A DNA stretch of 64,000 nt from Streptomyces sp. NBC_01341 (GTDB taxonomy: Bacteria; Actinomycetota; Actinomycetes; Streptomycetales; Streptomycetaceae): positions 5,084,001 through 5,148,000 of the forward strand of contig NZ_CP108364.1 in the NCBI RefSeq assembly GCF_035946055.1, written 5' to 3'. A model generated the notes under the pieces. The model was given only the letters and a program-made list of their open reading frames with translations. It searched no databases and was not told the DNA's origin. Shown piece by piece: positions 17,977 to 29,777 of this stretch. A program made the translations under genes and the position numbers. How positions within the stretch are numbered: the first letter of the stretch is position 1; each line of letters starts with the position of its first letter.

Positions 17977-18723
17977 ATGAGCTTGTTCCGGGACGACGGC
18001 GTCGTGCTGCGCACACAGAAGCTGGGCGAGGCCGACCGGATCATCACGATCCTGACCCGCGGCCACGGCCGGGTGCGCGCCGTGGCCCGCGGAGTGCGCC
18101 GCACCAAGTCCAAGTTCGGGGCGCGGCTCGAACCCTTCTCCCACGTGGACGTGCAGTTCTTCGCGCGCGGCAGCGAACTCGTCGGCCGGGGGCTCCCGCT
18201 CTGCACCCAGAGCGAGACGATCGCTCCGTACGGTGGCGGGATCGTCTCCGACTACGGCCGCTACACCGCCGGCACCGCGATGCTGGAGACCGCCGAGCGG
18301 TTCACGGACCACGAGGGCGAGCCGGCGGTCCAGCAGTACCTGCTGCTGGTCGGCGGCCTGAGGACCCTCGCGCGCGGCGAGCACGCACCGAACCTGATCC
18401 TGGACGCGTTCCTGCTGCGCTCGCTCGCCGTCAACGGCTACGCCCCCAGCTTCGACGCCTGCGCCAGGTGCGGAATGCCCGGACCGAACCGGTTCTTCTC
18501 CGTCGCGGCGGGCGGCGTCATATGCGCCGACTGCCGGGTACCCGGCAGCGTCGTACCCTCGGCGGAGGCCGTCGAACTGCTGAGCGCGTTGCTCACCGGT
18601 GACTGGGAGACGGCGGACGCGTGCGAGGCGCGTCATGTCAGGGAGGGGAGCGGACTCGTGTCCGCCTATCTGCACTGGCATCTGGAGCGCGGTCTGCGCT
18701 CGCTGCGGTACGTAGAGAAGTGA
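17977..18723 (+). CDS. recO: DNA repair protein RecO
   Basis: A 248-residue recombination mediator that anneals ssDNA and helps RecR load RecA. The N-terminal OB fold ([22 protein letters not shown]) is followed by a helical domain and a zinc cluster, CARCGMPGP with ICADC about 15 residues later. ATG 17977 corresponds to the usual RecO start. Twenty-two bases separate it from uppS. Confidence 0.93.
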   Translation: MSLFRDDGVVLRTQKLGEADRIITILTRGHGRVRAVARGVRRTKSKFGARLEPFSHVDVQFFARGSELVGRGLPLCTQSETIAPYGGGIVSDYGRYTAGTAMLETAERFTDHEGEPAVQQYLLLVGGLRTLARGEHAPNLILDAFLLRSLAVNGYAPSFDACARCGMPGPNRFFSVAAGGVICADCRVPGSVVPSAEAVELLSALLTGDWETADACEARHVREGSGLVSAYLHWHLERGLRSLRYVEK

Positions 18724-18745
18724 CACAGGGAGACGAGAGAAGCCC

Positions 18746-19558
18746 ATGGCAGTACGCGGGATGCTCGGCGGCCGTAACCGGCGTGAGTACAAGACCCCCG
18801 AGCCGCACCCCTCCGGCGCCACCCCGCCGAAGATCCCCGGTGAGCTCGTGCCCAAGCACGTGGCCGTCGTGATGGACGGGAACGGCCGCTGGGCCAAGGA
18901 GCGGGGACTCCCGCGCACCGAGGGCCACAAGGTCGGTGAGGGCGTCGTCATGGACGTCCTCAAGGGCTGCATCGAGATGGGCGTCAAGAACCTCTCGCTG
19001 TACGCGTTCTCCACGGAGAACTGGAAGCGCTCGCCGGACGAGGTGAAGTTCCTCATGAACTTCAACCGCGACGTCATCCGCCGCCGCCGCGACGAGATGG
19101 ACGAACTCGGCATCCGCATCCGCTGGGTCGGGCGCATGCCCAAGCTGTGGAAGTCCGTCGTCCAGGAGCTCCAGGTCGCCCAGGAGCAGACCAAGGACAA
19201 CGACAGGATGACGCTGTACTTCTGCGTCAACTACGGCGGCCGGGCCGAGATCGCCGACGCCGCGCAGCGCATCGCCCAGGACGTCGCGGCCGGGAAGCTC
19301 GACCCGTCGAAGGTCAACGAGAAGACGTTCGCGAAGTACATCTACTACCCGGACATGCCGGACGTGGACCTCTTCGTGCGTCCCAGCGGCGAGCAGCGCA
19401 CGTCCAACTACCTGATCTGGCAGAGCGCGTACGCCGAGATGGTCTTCCAGGACGTCCTGTGGCCGGACTTCGACCGCCGTGACCTGTGGCGCGCCTGCTT
19501 CGAATTCGCCAAGCGCGACCGGCGCTTCGGAGGCGCCGAGGAGATCGCAGAGGGCTGA
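18746..19558 (+). CDS. uppS: Isoprenyl transferase (cis-polyprenyl diphosphate synthase)
   Basis: A 270-residue UppS-family enzyme that builds the polyprenyl carrier lipid for cell-wall synthesis. [21 protein letters not shown] carries the catalytic aspartate; [11 protein letters not shown] and the late [17 protein letters not shown] and WPDFDR motifs are all present. A 30-residue basic N-terminal extension is usual in Streptomyces. It follows recO closely and ends at a terminator shared with zur. Confidence 0.93.
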   Translation: MAVRGMLGGRNRREYKTPEPHPSGATPPKIPGELVPKHVAVVMDGNGRWAKERGLPRTEGHKVGEGVVMDVLKGCIEMGVKNLSLYAFSTENWKRSPDEVKFLMNFNRDVIRRRRDEMDELGIRIRWVGRMPKLWKSVVQELQVAQEQTKDNDRMTLYFCVNYGGRAEIADAAQRIAQDVAAGKLDPSKVNEKTFAKYIYYPDMPDVDLFVRPSGEQRTSNYLIWQSAYAEMVFQDVLWPDFDRRDLWRACFEFAKRDRRFGGAEEIAEG

Positions 19559-19565
19559 GACGGCA

Positions 19566-19595
19566 CGGCGGGGCCCCGGTGCCGGGGCCCCGCCG
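19566..19595. terminator. Bidirectional terminator between uppS and zur
   Basis: A 14-bp GC stem (19566-19579 with 19582-19595) sits exactly between the two converging stop codons. Confidence 0.7.
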
Positions 19596-19598
19596 GAC

Positions 19599-20036
19599 TC
19601 ACTTCTTCGCGCCGCCCGCGCAGTCCGCGCAGGTCCCGAAGATCTCCACCGTGTGGGCCACGTTCACGTAGCCGTGCTGCGAGGCGATGGTCTCGGCCCA
19701 CTGCTCCACCGCCGGGCCCTCGACCTCGACGGCCTTCCCGCAGACGCGGCACACCAGGTGGTGGTGGTGGTCACCCGTCGAGCACCGCCGGTAGACGGCC
19801 TCGCCGTCCGTGGTGCGCAGCACGTCGACCTCACCGGCATCGGCGAGGGACTGGAGGGTGCGGTAGACGGTGGTCAGCCCGACGGAGTCGCCCCTGTGCT
19901 TGAGTACGTCGTGCAGGTCCTGGGCGCTGCGGAACTCGTCGACCTCGTCGAGCGCCGCCGCGACCGCCGCCCGCTGCCGGGTGGACCGGCCGCGCACCGG
20001 AGCCGCGTTCGTGCCACTGATCGGCGCCGTCGCCAC
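19599..20036 (-). CDS. zur: Zinc uptake regulator Zur (Fur family)
   Basis: A 145-residue Fur-family repressor. The winged helix (TRQRAAVAAALDEVDEFRSAQDLH ... GLTTVYRTLQSLADAGEVD) is followed by the metal-binding half with TGDHHHHLVCRVCGKAVEV and CADCAGGAKK. This closely matches Streptomyces Zur. GTG 20036 is preferred: AGGAGG lies five bases upstream. It follows znuB on the same strand by 65 bp, so regulator and importer are probably partly co-transcribed, and the znuA promoter carries two candidate operators. Confidence 0.93.
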   Translation of the reverse strand: MATAPISGTNAAPVRGRSTRQRAAVAAALDEVDEFRSAQDLHDVLKHRGDSVGLTTVYRTLQSLADAGEVDVLRTTDGEAVYRRCSTGDHHHHLVCRVCGKAVEVEGPAVEQWAETIASQHGYVNVAHTVEIFGTCADCAGGAKK

Positions 20037-20101
20037 AGCTGCCTCCTCGTGTCGCCCGTGCGTGTGTCGGGCCATTGTGCCAGCCCGTTCCGTGGTCACG
20101 G

Positions 20102-20998
20102 TCACACCCGCACGTCGTCCTTGGCCGGGCGGGCCGCCGGTACCTCAAGGGTGCACCGGGCCGCCTCGGCCTCGCTCGCTCTGGCACGCCTGCGTGCCAG
20201 CGGCGTGGCGAGCGCGGTGAGCAGGACGAAGGCGGCGATGGCCATCAGCACGATCGTCGCGCCCGGTGGCACGTCCTCGTAGTAGGAGGTCACGGTGCCG
20301 GCCAGGGTGACCGCCGTACCGATGACGACGGCCAGCACGAACGTCACCTTGAAGGACTTCGAGATCTGCTGCGCGGCGGCGACCGGCACCACCATGAGGG
20401 CGCTGACCAGCAGCAGGCCGACGACCCGCATCGCCACGGTGACGGTGATCGCGGCGGTCACCGCGACCAGCAGGTTGAGCGCGCGCACCGGCAGGCCGCT
20501 CACCCGGGCGAACTCCTCGTCCTGGCTGACCGCGAACAGCTGGCGCCGCAGCCCCACCGTCACGAGCACCACGAAGGCGGCGAGCGCCACGATCGCGGTG
20601 ACGTCCTCCTCGGAGACCGTCGACAGGGAGCCGAAGAGGAACGACGTCAGGTTGGCGTTGGAGCCGGTGTCCGAGAGGTTGATCAGCATCACGCCTCCCG
20701 CCATGCCGCCGTAGAACAGCATGGCCAGCGCGATGTCGCCGCGGGTGCGGCCGTACCAGCGGATCAGCTCCATCACGACCGAGCCGGCCACGGCGACGAG
20801 CGTCGCCGTCCAGACGGGGCTGACGGAGAGCAGGAAGCCGAGGCCGACACCCGTCAGGGCCACGTGCCCGATGCCGTCGCCCATCAGGGCCTGGCGGCGC
20901 TGGACGAGGTAGATGCCGATGGCGGGCGCGGTGATCCCGACCAGGACCGCGGCGAGCAGGGCCCGCTGCATGAAGGGAGGGTTCAGGAATTCCAGCAT
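20102..20998 (-). CDS. znuB: Zinc ABC transporter permease ZnuB
   Basis: A 298-residue ABC-3 family permease with eight to nine hydrophobic segments, including IGIYLVQRRQALMGDGIGHVAL and VAMRVVGLLLVSALMVVP, the conserved motifs of metal permeases. It forms the membrane channel for the importer encoded by the two genes upstream of it. ATG 20998 begins two bases after the znuC stop. Confidence 0.92.
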   Translation of the reverse strand: MLEFLNPPFMQRALLAAVLVGITAPAIGIYLVQRRQALMGDGIGHVALTGVGLGFLLSVSPVWTATLVAVAGSVVMELIRWYGRTRGDIALAMLFYGGMAGGVMLINLSDTGSNANLTSFLFGSLSTVSEEDVTAIVALAAFVVLVTVGLRRQLFAVSQDEEFARVSGLPVRALNLLVAVTAAITVTVAMRVVGLLLVSALMVVPVAAAQQISKSFKVTFVLAVVIGTAVTLAGTVTSYYEDVPPGATIVLMAIAAFVLLTALATPLARRRARASEAEAARCTLEVPAARPAKDDVRV

Positions 20999-21000
20999 GA

Positions 21001-21822
21001 TCAGGTCAGCAGTCCCGTCCGGACGGGCTCGGAGGCCGCGTGGGGATGTACGTGGTCGTGGCCGGGAAGGGCGTGCTGGCCCGTGGCCTGGGGGGGCGGA
21101 CCGTCGTGCATGACGCAGCCGTCGCGCAGGACGATCGCCCGGTCGATCAGGGGCTCCAGGGCCCCGAGCTCGTGCAGGACGAGCAGCACCGTGGCACCGC
21201 CGGCGACCTGCTCGCGCAGCGTCGTGGCGAGGATCTCCTGGCTGACGAGGTCGACGCCCGCCATCGGCTCGTCCATGATCAGCACCTCGGGCTCGGAGGC
21301 GAGGGCGCGGGCGATCAGGACCCGCTGGTGCTGGCCTCCCGAGAGGGCGTTCACCGAGTCCTTGGCACGGTCCCCGAGGCCGACGAGCCCGATCGCACGG
21401 TCCACCGCGGCCCGGTCCGCCCGGCCGGGCAGTCCGAGCCTCGTGCGGGACAGCCGCCCGGAGGCGACGACTTCGCGGATCGTGGCCGGGACACCGCCGG
21501 CCGCCGTGGTGCGCTGCGGCACGTAACCGATGCGGGCCCACTGGCGGAAGCGCCGCAGCGGCGTGCCGAAGAGCTCCACGGTGCCACCGGTCAGCGGAAC
21601 CTGGCCGATGACGGACCGTACGGCGGTCGACTTGCCGGAGCCGTTGGCGCCGAGCAGCGCCACGACCTCGCCACGGTTGACGGCGAGGTCGACGCCGCGC
21701 AGCACGGGGCGCGCGCCGAGCGTCGCCGTCGCTCCGGACATCCTGATCACGGGTTCGGGCGTACTCGGCTCGGGCACGGTCGCCTCCGGTGCTGCTGCGG
21801 GTACGGGCAGTTCGTGGGTCAC
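21001..21822 (-). CDS. znuC: Zinc ABC transporter ATP-binding protein ZnuC
   Basis: A 273-residue ATPase with Walker A GANGSGKST, signature LSGGQHQRVLIARAL and Walker B VLIMDEPMAGVD. A proline-rich N-terminal extension of about 25 residues and a histidine-rich C-terminal tail (QATGQHALPGHDHVHPHA) are notable; the tail could buffer zinc. The GTG at 21822 overlaps the znuA stop as GTGA, indicating translational coupling. Confidence 0.92.
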   Translation of the reverse strand: MTHELPVPAAAPEATVPEPSTPEPVIRMSGATATLGARPVLRGVDLAVNRGEVVALLGANGSGKSTAVRSVIGQVPLTGGTVELFGTPLRRFRQWARIGYVPQRTTAAGGVPATIREVVASGRLSRTRLGLPGRADRAAVDRAIGLVGLGDRAKDSVNALSGGQHQRVLIARALASEPEVLIMDEPMAGVDLVSQEILATTLREQVAGGATVLLVLHELGALEPLIDRAIVLRDGCVMHDGPPPQATGQHALPGHDHVHPHAASEPVRTGLLT

Positions 21823-22781
21823 TTCGCGCCGAGCGCCTTCTGCAGCGCGGTCAGGTTGGACTTCATGACCTCGATGTAGTCAGCACCCGCGGACTTGTCC
21901 GTGATTCCCTCCAGCGGGTCCAGGACGCCGGTCTTCAGGCCGAGGTCCTTGGCCAGGGTCTTCGCGGTCCTGTCGCTGGCGAGCGTCTCGAAGAACACGG
22001 TGGTGGCCCGGCTCTTCTCGGCGGCTGTGTGGATCTCGTCGATGCGTGCCGGGCTGGGCTCTGCCTCGGGGTCGATGCCGGCAATTCCCTCCTGGGTGAG
22101 GCCGTAGCGCTCGGCGAGGTATCCGAAGGCGGAGTGCGTGGTGATGAACGTCCTGGTGGCGGCGTCCTTCAGCCCGGTCCTGTACGCCGTGTCCAGCTCG
22201 TTCAGCTCGGCGACCAGGGTGTCCGTGTTCTTGCGGTAGTCCGCGGCGTTGCCGGGGTCGGCCTTCTCCAGGGACTTGCCGACGCCCTTGGCCACTTCGG
22301 CGTACTTCACCGGGTCCAGCCAGATGTGCGGGTCCAGGCCGGTGTCCTCGTGGCCGTGCTCCTCGCCCTCGTCGTGGCCGTGGTCGTGGCCGACCTCGGA
22401 GCCGTGGCTCTCGAGCGTGGTCAGCTTCGACGCGTCCACGGTGTTCTTCACACCGGCCTGCGCGACCGCGTCGTCCACGGCGGGCTGGACGCCCTTGAGG
22501 AACAGGATGTAGTCGGCGTCGCTCAGGCCACCGATCTGCCGGGGGGAGAGCTCCAGGTCGTGCGGCTCGGCGCCGGGCTTCGTGAGGGTGGTGACGGAGA
22601 CGTGCGTCCCGCCGATCTCCTCGGCGAGGAACTGCATCGGGTAGAAGGACGCCACCACGTCCAGCTTGCCGTCTTTCCCTCCCTCGGCCGCGTCGGACGA
22701 GGAACAGGCGGAGAGCGCGGTGAGGCCGAGGGCGACTGCTCCGGCGACGGCGGCTGTGGGTATCAGGCGGCGTACGTTCAT
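21819..22781 (-). CDS. znuA: Zinc-binding lipoprotein ZnuA
   Basis: A 320-residue cluster A-I substrate-binding protein. The signal peptide ends in a lipobox LTALSAC, the metal-binding histidines include PHDLELSP and TGLDPHIWLDP, and a charged histidine-rich loop (EVGHDHGHDEGEEHGHED) between them is typical of zinc rather than manganese receptors. ATG 22781 has no ribosome site but sits where transcription is predicted to begin, so the message is probably leaderless; in-frame starts at 22790 and 22799 are less likely. Confidence 0.92.
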   Translation of the reverse strand: MNVRRLIPTAAVAGAVALGLTALSACSSSDAAEGGKDGKLDVVASFYPMQFLAEEIGGTHVSVTTLTKPGAEPHDLELSPRQIGGLSDADYILFLKGVQPAVDDAVAQAGVKNTVDASKLTTLESHGSEVGHDHGHDEGEEHGHEDTGLDPHIWLDPVKYAEVAKGVGKSLEKADPGNAADYRKNTDTLVAELNELDTAYRTGLKDAATRTFITTHSAFGYLAERYGLTQEGIAGIDPEAEPSPARIDEIHTAAEKSRATTVFFETLASDRTAKTLAKDLGLKTGVLDPLEGITDKSAGADYIEVMKSNLTALQKALGAK

Positions 22782-22795
22782 GACAGTCATTTTCA
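22781..22795 (-). promoter_or_regulatory. Zur operator 1 (overlaps the znuA start)
   Basis: Read on the minus strand, TGAAAATGACTGTCA is a near-perfect inverted repeat matching the 15-bp Streptomyces Zur box form TGAAAATGATTTTCA. It covers the predicted -10 element and transcription start. Confidence 0.72.
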
Positions 22796-22818
22796 ACAAA
22801 ACTGGAAACGATTGTCAA
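22789..22818 (-). promoter_or_regulatory. Predicted znuA promoter
   Basis: TTGACA (22818-22813) and GAAAAT (22794-22789) are separated by 18 bp on the minus strand. A start about seven bases downstream falls at the znuA ATG. Confidence 0.5.
22803..22817 (-). promoter_or_regulatory. Zur operator 2
   Basis: TGACAATCGTTTCCA on the minus strand is a second Zur-box-like repeat, centred 22 bp (two turns) from the first and overlapping the -35 hexamer. Confidence 0.62.
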
Positions 22819-22998
22819 CAAGGCTGATGAGATGCCCGGATCGCAGCCCTGGTACCGCTATGCGCCCCACCGATTTGATCCGGGGGGTGCGCCCGCCGGT
22901 AATCTGGGGCATTCGCCCGCCCGCCTCGTGCACATCCCCTCAGCGAGGCGCTCCGCGCCGCCCCTGTCCAGTTCCGCCGTCGTAATGAAGAGAGCACC

Positions 22999-24381
22999 GT
23001 GGCCGCCGACAAGATCGACACCATCGTCAGCCTGAGCAAGCGCCGTGGCTTCGTCTATCCCAGCAGTGAGATCTACGGCGGCCAGAAGGCCGCCTGGGAC
23101 TACGGGCCCCTGGGCGTCGAGCTGAAGGAGAACCTCAAGCGCCAGTGGTGGCGCTACATGGTCACCGCGCGCGAGGACGTGGTCGGTCTCGACTCGTCGG
23201 TCATCCTTGCCCCCGAGGTCTGGGTCGCCTCCGGACACGTCGCCACGTTCTCCGACCCGCTCACCGAGTGCACCTCCTGTCACAAGCGCTACCGCGCCGA
23301 CCACCTGGAGGAGGCGTACGAGGAGAAGCACGGCAAGCCGCCCGTCAACGGCCTGGCCGACCTCAACTGCCCCAACTGCGGCAACAAGGGCACCTTCACC
23401 GAGCCCAAGGCGTTCTCGGGGCTCCTCTCCACCCACCTCGGCCCCACGCAGGACACCGGCTCGGTCGCCTACCTGCGTCCCGAGACCGCCCAGGGCATCT
23501 TCACCAACTTCGGCCAGGTGCAGCAGACCTCGCGCAAGAAGCCGCCGTTCGGCATCGCGCAGATGGGCAAGTCCTTCCGGAACGAGATCACTCCGGGCAA
23601 CTTCATCTTCCGCACGCGCGAGTTCGAGCAGATGGAGATGGAGTTCTTCGTCAAGCCGGGCGAGGACGAGCAGTGGCAGGAGTACTGGATGGAGCAGCGC
23701 TGGAACTGGTACACCGGCCTGGGCCTGCGCGAGGAGAACATGCGGTGGTTCGAGCACCCGAAGGAGAAGCTCTCCCACTACTCCAAGCGCACCGCTGACA
23801 TCGAGTACCGCTTCCGCTTCGGCGGCAGCGAGTGGGGCGAGCTGGAAGGCGTCGCCAACCGCACCGACTACGACCTCAAGGCGCACTCCGAGGCCTCCGG
23901 CACGGACCTCGTCTACTTCGACCAGGAGAAGGGCGAGCGCTACACGCCCTACGTCATCGAGCCGGCGGCCGGTGTCGGCCGCTCGATGCTGGCCTTCCTC
24001 CTCGACGCCTACAGCGAGGACGAGGCGCCCAACGCCAAGGGCGTCATGGAGAAGCGTGCCGTGATGCGCCTCGACCCGCGCCTGGCGCCGGTCAAGGTCG
24101 CCGTCCTGCCGCTGTCCCGCAACGCGCAGCTGTCGCCGAAGGCCAAGGGCCTCGCCGCGGACCTGCGGCAGAACTGGAACATCGAGTTCGACGACGCGGG
24201 CGCCATCGGCCGCCGCTACCGCCGTCAGGACGAGATCGGTACGCCGTTCTGCGTCACCGTCGACTTCGACACCCTCGACGACAACGCGGTGACCGTGCGC
24301 GAGCGCGACACCATGAAGCAGGAGCGTGTCTCCCTGGACCAGATCCAGGGCTACCTCGGCTCCCGCCTCCTGGGCTGCTGA
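22999..24381 (+). CDS. glyS: Glycyl-tRNA synthetase (class IIa, single-chain type)
   Basis: A 460-residue homodimeric GlyRS of the archaeal/eukaryotic-like type used by actinobacteria. Class II motif 2 lies around [12 protein letters not shown] and [19 protein letters not shown], motif 3 near [14 protein letters not shown], and the C-terminal anticodon-binding domain follows. A zinc-ribbon insert (CTSCHKRYR ... CPNCGNKG) is present at about residues 92-131. GTG 22999 matches the conserved start. A strong terminator follows. Confidence 0.95.
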   Translation: MAADKIDTIVSLSKRRGFVYPSSEIYGGQKAAWDYGPLGVELKENLKRQWWRYMVTAREDVVGLDSSVILAPEVWVASGHVATFSDPLTECTSCHKRYRADHLEEAYEEKHGKPPVNGLADLNCPNCGNKGTFTEPKAFSGLLSTHLGPTQDTGSVAYLRPETAQGIFTNFGQVQQTSRKKPPFGIAQMGKSFRNEITPGNFIFRTREFEQMEMEFFVKPGEDEQWQEYWMEQRWNWYTGLGLREENMRWFEHPKEKLSHYSKRTADIEYRFRFGGSEWGELEGVANRTDYDLKAHSEASGTDLVYFDQEKGERYTPYVIEPAAGVGRSMLAFLLDAYSEDEAPNAKGVMEKRAVMRLDPRLAPVKVAVLPLSRNAQLSPKAKGLAADLRQNWNIEFDDAGAIGRRYRRQDEIGTPFCVTVDFDTLDDNAVTVRERDTMKQERVSLDQIQGYLGSRLLGC

Positions 24382-24398
24382 GTGTGGTGAACCCCTGA

Positions 24399-24437
24399 CG
24401 AAGCCCCCGGTTCCGGCCTACGGAACCGGGGGCTTCG
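24399..24437 (+). terminator. Terminator after glyS
   Basis: A perfect 17-bp stem (24399-24415 with 24421-24437) closes a five-base loop 18 bp after the stop. Confidence 0.75.
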
Positions 24438-24474
24438 TGCACACTGGGCGAACTCGTCCACAGGGGAGGCCAGG

Positions 24475-24678
24475 ATGCCGTCCATGACCACGAGCAAGGT
24501 CAGCAGATGGGACCAGCACGGGCGCGAACACGTCGTCCACGTACGGAAGTCGGGGATGCAGCGGCAGCTGACCTGCGGCACCTGCGGATGGCGCAAGGGG
24601 GCGCAGTTCCTGCCCTGGCTGAAGGCCGAGGAGCACCTCACCGAGGCCCACCAGGCGACGGTCGACCCGACCGCGTGA
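24475..24678 (+). CDS. Small protein with one CxxC motif, unknown function
   Basis: A 67-residue protein (MPSMTTSKVSRWDQHGREHV...) with a single zinc-knuckle-like LTCGTCGWRKG in the middle and a downstream EEHLTEAH that could complete a Cys2His site. GGGGAGG lies six bases before ATG 24475; ATG 24484 is possible. Codon use is typical of the chromosome, so it is a believable gene. I do not recognise a family with a known role. Confidence 0.6.
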   Translation: MPSMTTSKVSRWDQHGREHVVHVRKSGMQRQLTCGTCGWRKGAQFLPWLKAEEHLTEAHQATVDPTA

Positions 24679-24771
24679 ACCGGGCCGGGCGCGCGCCGGG
24701 GTGAGGGCGCCGCCGGACCGCGCGGGAAAAACCTGGTGAGGGCGACCGCCGGACCGGGGTACCTTTTCGGC

Positions 24772-24801
24772 ATGTCCTCGTTCTTCCAGATCTACGAGTG
24801 A
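24772..24801 (+). CDS. Nine-codon leaderless reading frame
   Basis: ATG at 24772 opens MSSFFQIYE and stops with TGA at 24799-24801. TACCTT at 24760-24765 has -10 character and ends six bases before the ATG, which is the spacing of a leaderless message; there is no ribosome site. It lies 100 bp upstream of the DUF6243 gene and could be a regulatory leader. This rests on position and promoter shape only. Confidence 0.35.
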   Translation: MSSFFQIYE

Positions 24802-24901
24802 GCGTGTGACGGGCCCTCGCCGCCCGTCACCCATCGAACCGATCCCCCGGTGATCTCCGGTCACCCCGGACCTCACTTCTCACCACGAATGGGAGAACCC
24901 C

Positions 24902-25105
24902 GTGGCCAAGAGCCGCAACAACCTCCTCGGTGTGGGCGGACAGCGCAAGAAGCTGTCCCGCGCCGAACAGCAGGGCGCCGGTCCCGCGCGCGACAAGGAC
25001 CGCAAGGACGCCGAGGACAAGAAGCAGGAGCTGGTGCGCAAGATGCGTGAGCGCGCCGCGTCGGCCGGTGCCGCCCCGGACGGGGACGCACCGGCCGGGA
25101 GCTGA
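24902..25105 (+). CDS. DUF6243 family small basic protein
   Basis: A 67-residue lysine- and arginine-rich protein starting MAKSRNNLLGVGGQRKKLSRAEQQG, with a central charged helix (DRKDAEDKKQELVRKMRERAA) likely to be a coiled coil. It matches the small Streptomyces family DUF6243 as I know it; no function is assigned. The GTG at 24902 follows GGGAGAAC. Possibly controlled by the short leader upstream. Confidence 0.7.
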   Translation: MAKSRNNLLGVGGQRKKLSRAEQQGAGPARDKDRKDAEDKKQELVRKMRERAASAGAAPDGDAPAGS

Positions 25106-25221
25106 CCTCCTCGCCACCCGTACGAGCGCGGGCCCGGACCACCTCGGTGACCGGGCCCGCCTCGCGTGCCCCCGTAAAGGGCGGTATCCGGGCCCCGCGC
25201 CGAGTACGGGACAATGGGGCC

Positions 25222-26370
25222 ATGACCACGCTCGCTCCCGCTCCCCCCGCGCTCCGGATCGGCCCGCACACCGTGCAGGCGCCGGTCGTGCTCGCCCCCA
25301 TGGCGGGCATCACCAACGCTCCCTTCCGCACGCTCTGCCGCGAGTTCTCCGGGGGCAGGGGACTGTTCGTCAGCGAGATGATCACCACACGCGCCCTGGT
25401 CGAGCGCAACGAGAAGACGATGCAGCTCATCCACTTCGACGCGAGCGAGACGCTGCGCTCCATCCAGCTGTACGGAGTGGACCCGGCCATCGTCGGCAAG
25501 GCGGTCCGGATGATCGTCGACGAGGACCTCGCGGACCACATCGACCTCAACTTCGGCTGTCCGGTCCCCAAGGTCACCCGCAAGGGCGGCGGCTCCGCGC
25601 TCCCGTACAAGCGGCCGCTGCTGCGTGCGATCCTCCGCGAGGCCGTCGCGCAGGCGGGCGACCTCCCGGTCACGATCAAGATGCGCAAGGGCATCGACGA
25701 CGACCACATGACCTACCTCGACGCCGGCCGCATCGCGGTCGAGGAGGGCATCAGCGCCGTCGCCCTGCACGGCAGGACCACCGCTCAGCACTACGGCGGC
25801 ACGGCCGACTGGGACGCCGTCGCTCGGCTCAAGGAGCACGTTCCGGAGATCCCCGTCCTCGGCAACGGCGATGTCTGGAGCGCCGAGGACGCGCAGCGGA
25901 TGATGCGTGAGACGGGCTGCGACGGAGTGGTCGTGGGCCGAGGCTGCCTCGGGCGGCCCTGGCTCTTCGGTGACCTGGCCGGCGCCTTCGACGGCACGGG
26001 CGCGAGGCAGAGGCCGAGCCTGCGCGAGGTGGCCGGCGTCATGGTGCGTCACGCCACGCTGCTGGGGGAGTGGATGGGCGATGAGAGCCGCGGGGTGATC
26101 GACTTCCGCAAGCACGTGGCCTGGTACCTCAAGGGCTTCGCCGTCGGCTCGGAGATGCGCAAGTGCCTCGCGGTCACATCGACGCTGGAGGAACTGGCCG
26201 GGCAGCTCCAGCGCCTGGACCTCGACCAGCCGTGGCCGGACGGCGCGGACGGGCCCCGTGGGCGCACCTCGGGCAACAACCGGGTGGCCCTTCCGGACGG
26301 CTGGCTCAACGACCCCTATGACTGCGCGGGTGTGGGCGCCGACGCGGAGCTGGACACCTCCGGCGGCTGA
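25222..26370 (+). CDS. dusB: tRNA-dihydrouridine synthase
   Basis: A 382-residue FMN enzyme that reduces uridines in the tRNA D-loop. PVVLAPMAGITNAPFRTLC opens the barrel, DLNFGCPVPKVTRKGGGSAL has the catalytic cysteine, and LHGRTTAQHYGG and PVLGNGDVWSAEDA bind FMN phosphate. The C-terminal helical domain (SRGVIDFRKHVAWYLKGF) contacts tRNA. ATG 25222 is chosen over an in-frame start at 25147 because it directly precedes the conserved barrel. A large palindrome follows. Confidence 0.92.
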   Translation: MTTLAPAPPALRIGPHTVQAPVVLAPMAGITNAPFRTLCREFSGGRGLFVSEMITTRALVERNEKTMQLIHFDASETLRSIQLYGVDPAIVGKAVRMIVDEDLADHIDLNFGCPVPKVTRKGGGSALPYKRPLLRAILREAVAQAGDLPVTIKMRKGIDDDHMTYLDAGRIAVEEGISAVALHGRTTAQHYGGTADWDAVARLKEHVPEIPVLGNGDVWSAEDAQRMMRETGCDGVVVGRGCLGRPWLFGDLAGAFDGTGARQRPSLREVAGVMVRHATLLGEWMGDESRGVIDFRKHVAWYLKGFAVGSEMRKCLAVTSTLEELAGQLQRLDLDQPWPDGADGPRGRTSGNNRVALPDGWLNDPYDCAGVGADAELDTSGG

Positions 26371-26403
26371 GCGCAGCCTCCCTTACGGCGGCACCGAGTG
26401 CCC

Positions 26404-26439
26404 CAGGGCGGGCCCGCTCAATTGAGCGGGCCCGCCCTG
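26404..26439. terminator. Perfect 36-bp palindromic terminator after dusB
   Basis: The sequence 26404-26439 is a perfect 18+18 palindrome centred on AATT, 33 bp after the dusB stop. The central four bases would form the loop. Confidence 0.75.
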
Positions 26440-26943
26440 TGCTTTCCGGGCGACTTCTGTCAAAAATCGACGGCGGGCGTGTAGCGCGCCCTCGGTAAGC
26501 ACCGTCAGTTGACTCCTCGTGCGCGATCCGTTGCCGCAGAGTGACGTGCACCGGCCCTGCGAGCGTCCGGATGATGACATCTGAGCGCGCCTTGGGGCGT
26601 GATTCTCGCCACCCCTGAGAAGTGTTTGGCTCAGATGAGCGCTTTGATTGACGCTGTACTTCTCAAATGACGGCACTGGGTGCCAGGCGACTTTACTTTG
26701 ATCGATCAAGTCATCCGGCACTCTGCGTGCTCATGTCGCGGGAATTTGCGCACGCTCGGTGGTCTTGTCTTCAAGAGATGAATGCACGCGGACGTCGGAC
26801 CGTGGCACCGCACCACTTTCGATCTGCTGGCGGACGGGTGGTTGAGACCTCACGACGCGCAAGTGGCCGTACCCAGACACCTTCGATCTGGGTATGTTCC
26901 TCGCCGTCAGGGCAGCCACCGCGTCCTCGAGGAGTCGAGACCC
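26440..26943 (+). promoter_or_regulatory. Long ppdK upstream region without a gene
   Basis: About 500 bp separate the dusB terminator from ppdK. I see no credible reading frame. The stretch is locally AT-richer and contains an inverted repeat TGAGAAGT (26616-26623) / ACTTCTCA (26658-26665) flanking 34 bp, and an ATTTGCGC/GATCGATC-containing segment near 26700. It probably holds the ppdK promoter and a long 5' untranslated region. Confidence 0.4.
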
Positions 26944-29655
<2,712 letters not shown>

Positions 29656-29740
29656 GTCCCTGCGGGGAGCGACGCGACTCCGGTGCCGCCGTCGGATCAC
29701 TTACACCCTCGACGATCCGACGGCGGAGCCGGATTACCCG

Positions 29741-29777
29741 GAAGCGGCGGCACCCTGTGCGGGGGTGCCGCCGCTTC
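29741..29777 (+). terminator. Terminator after ppdK
   Basis: A perfect 15-bp stem (29741-29755 with 29763-29777) with a seven-base loop, 85 bp after the stop. Confidence 0.75.
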
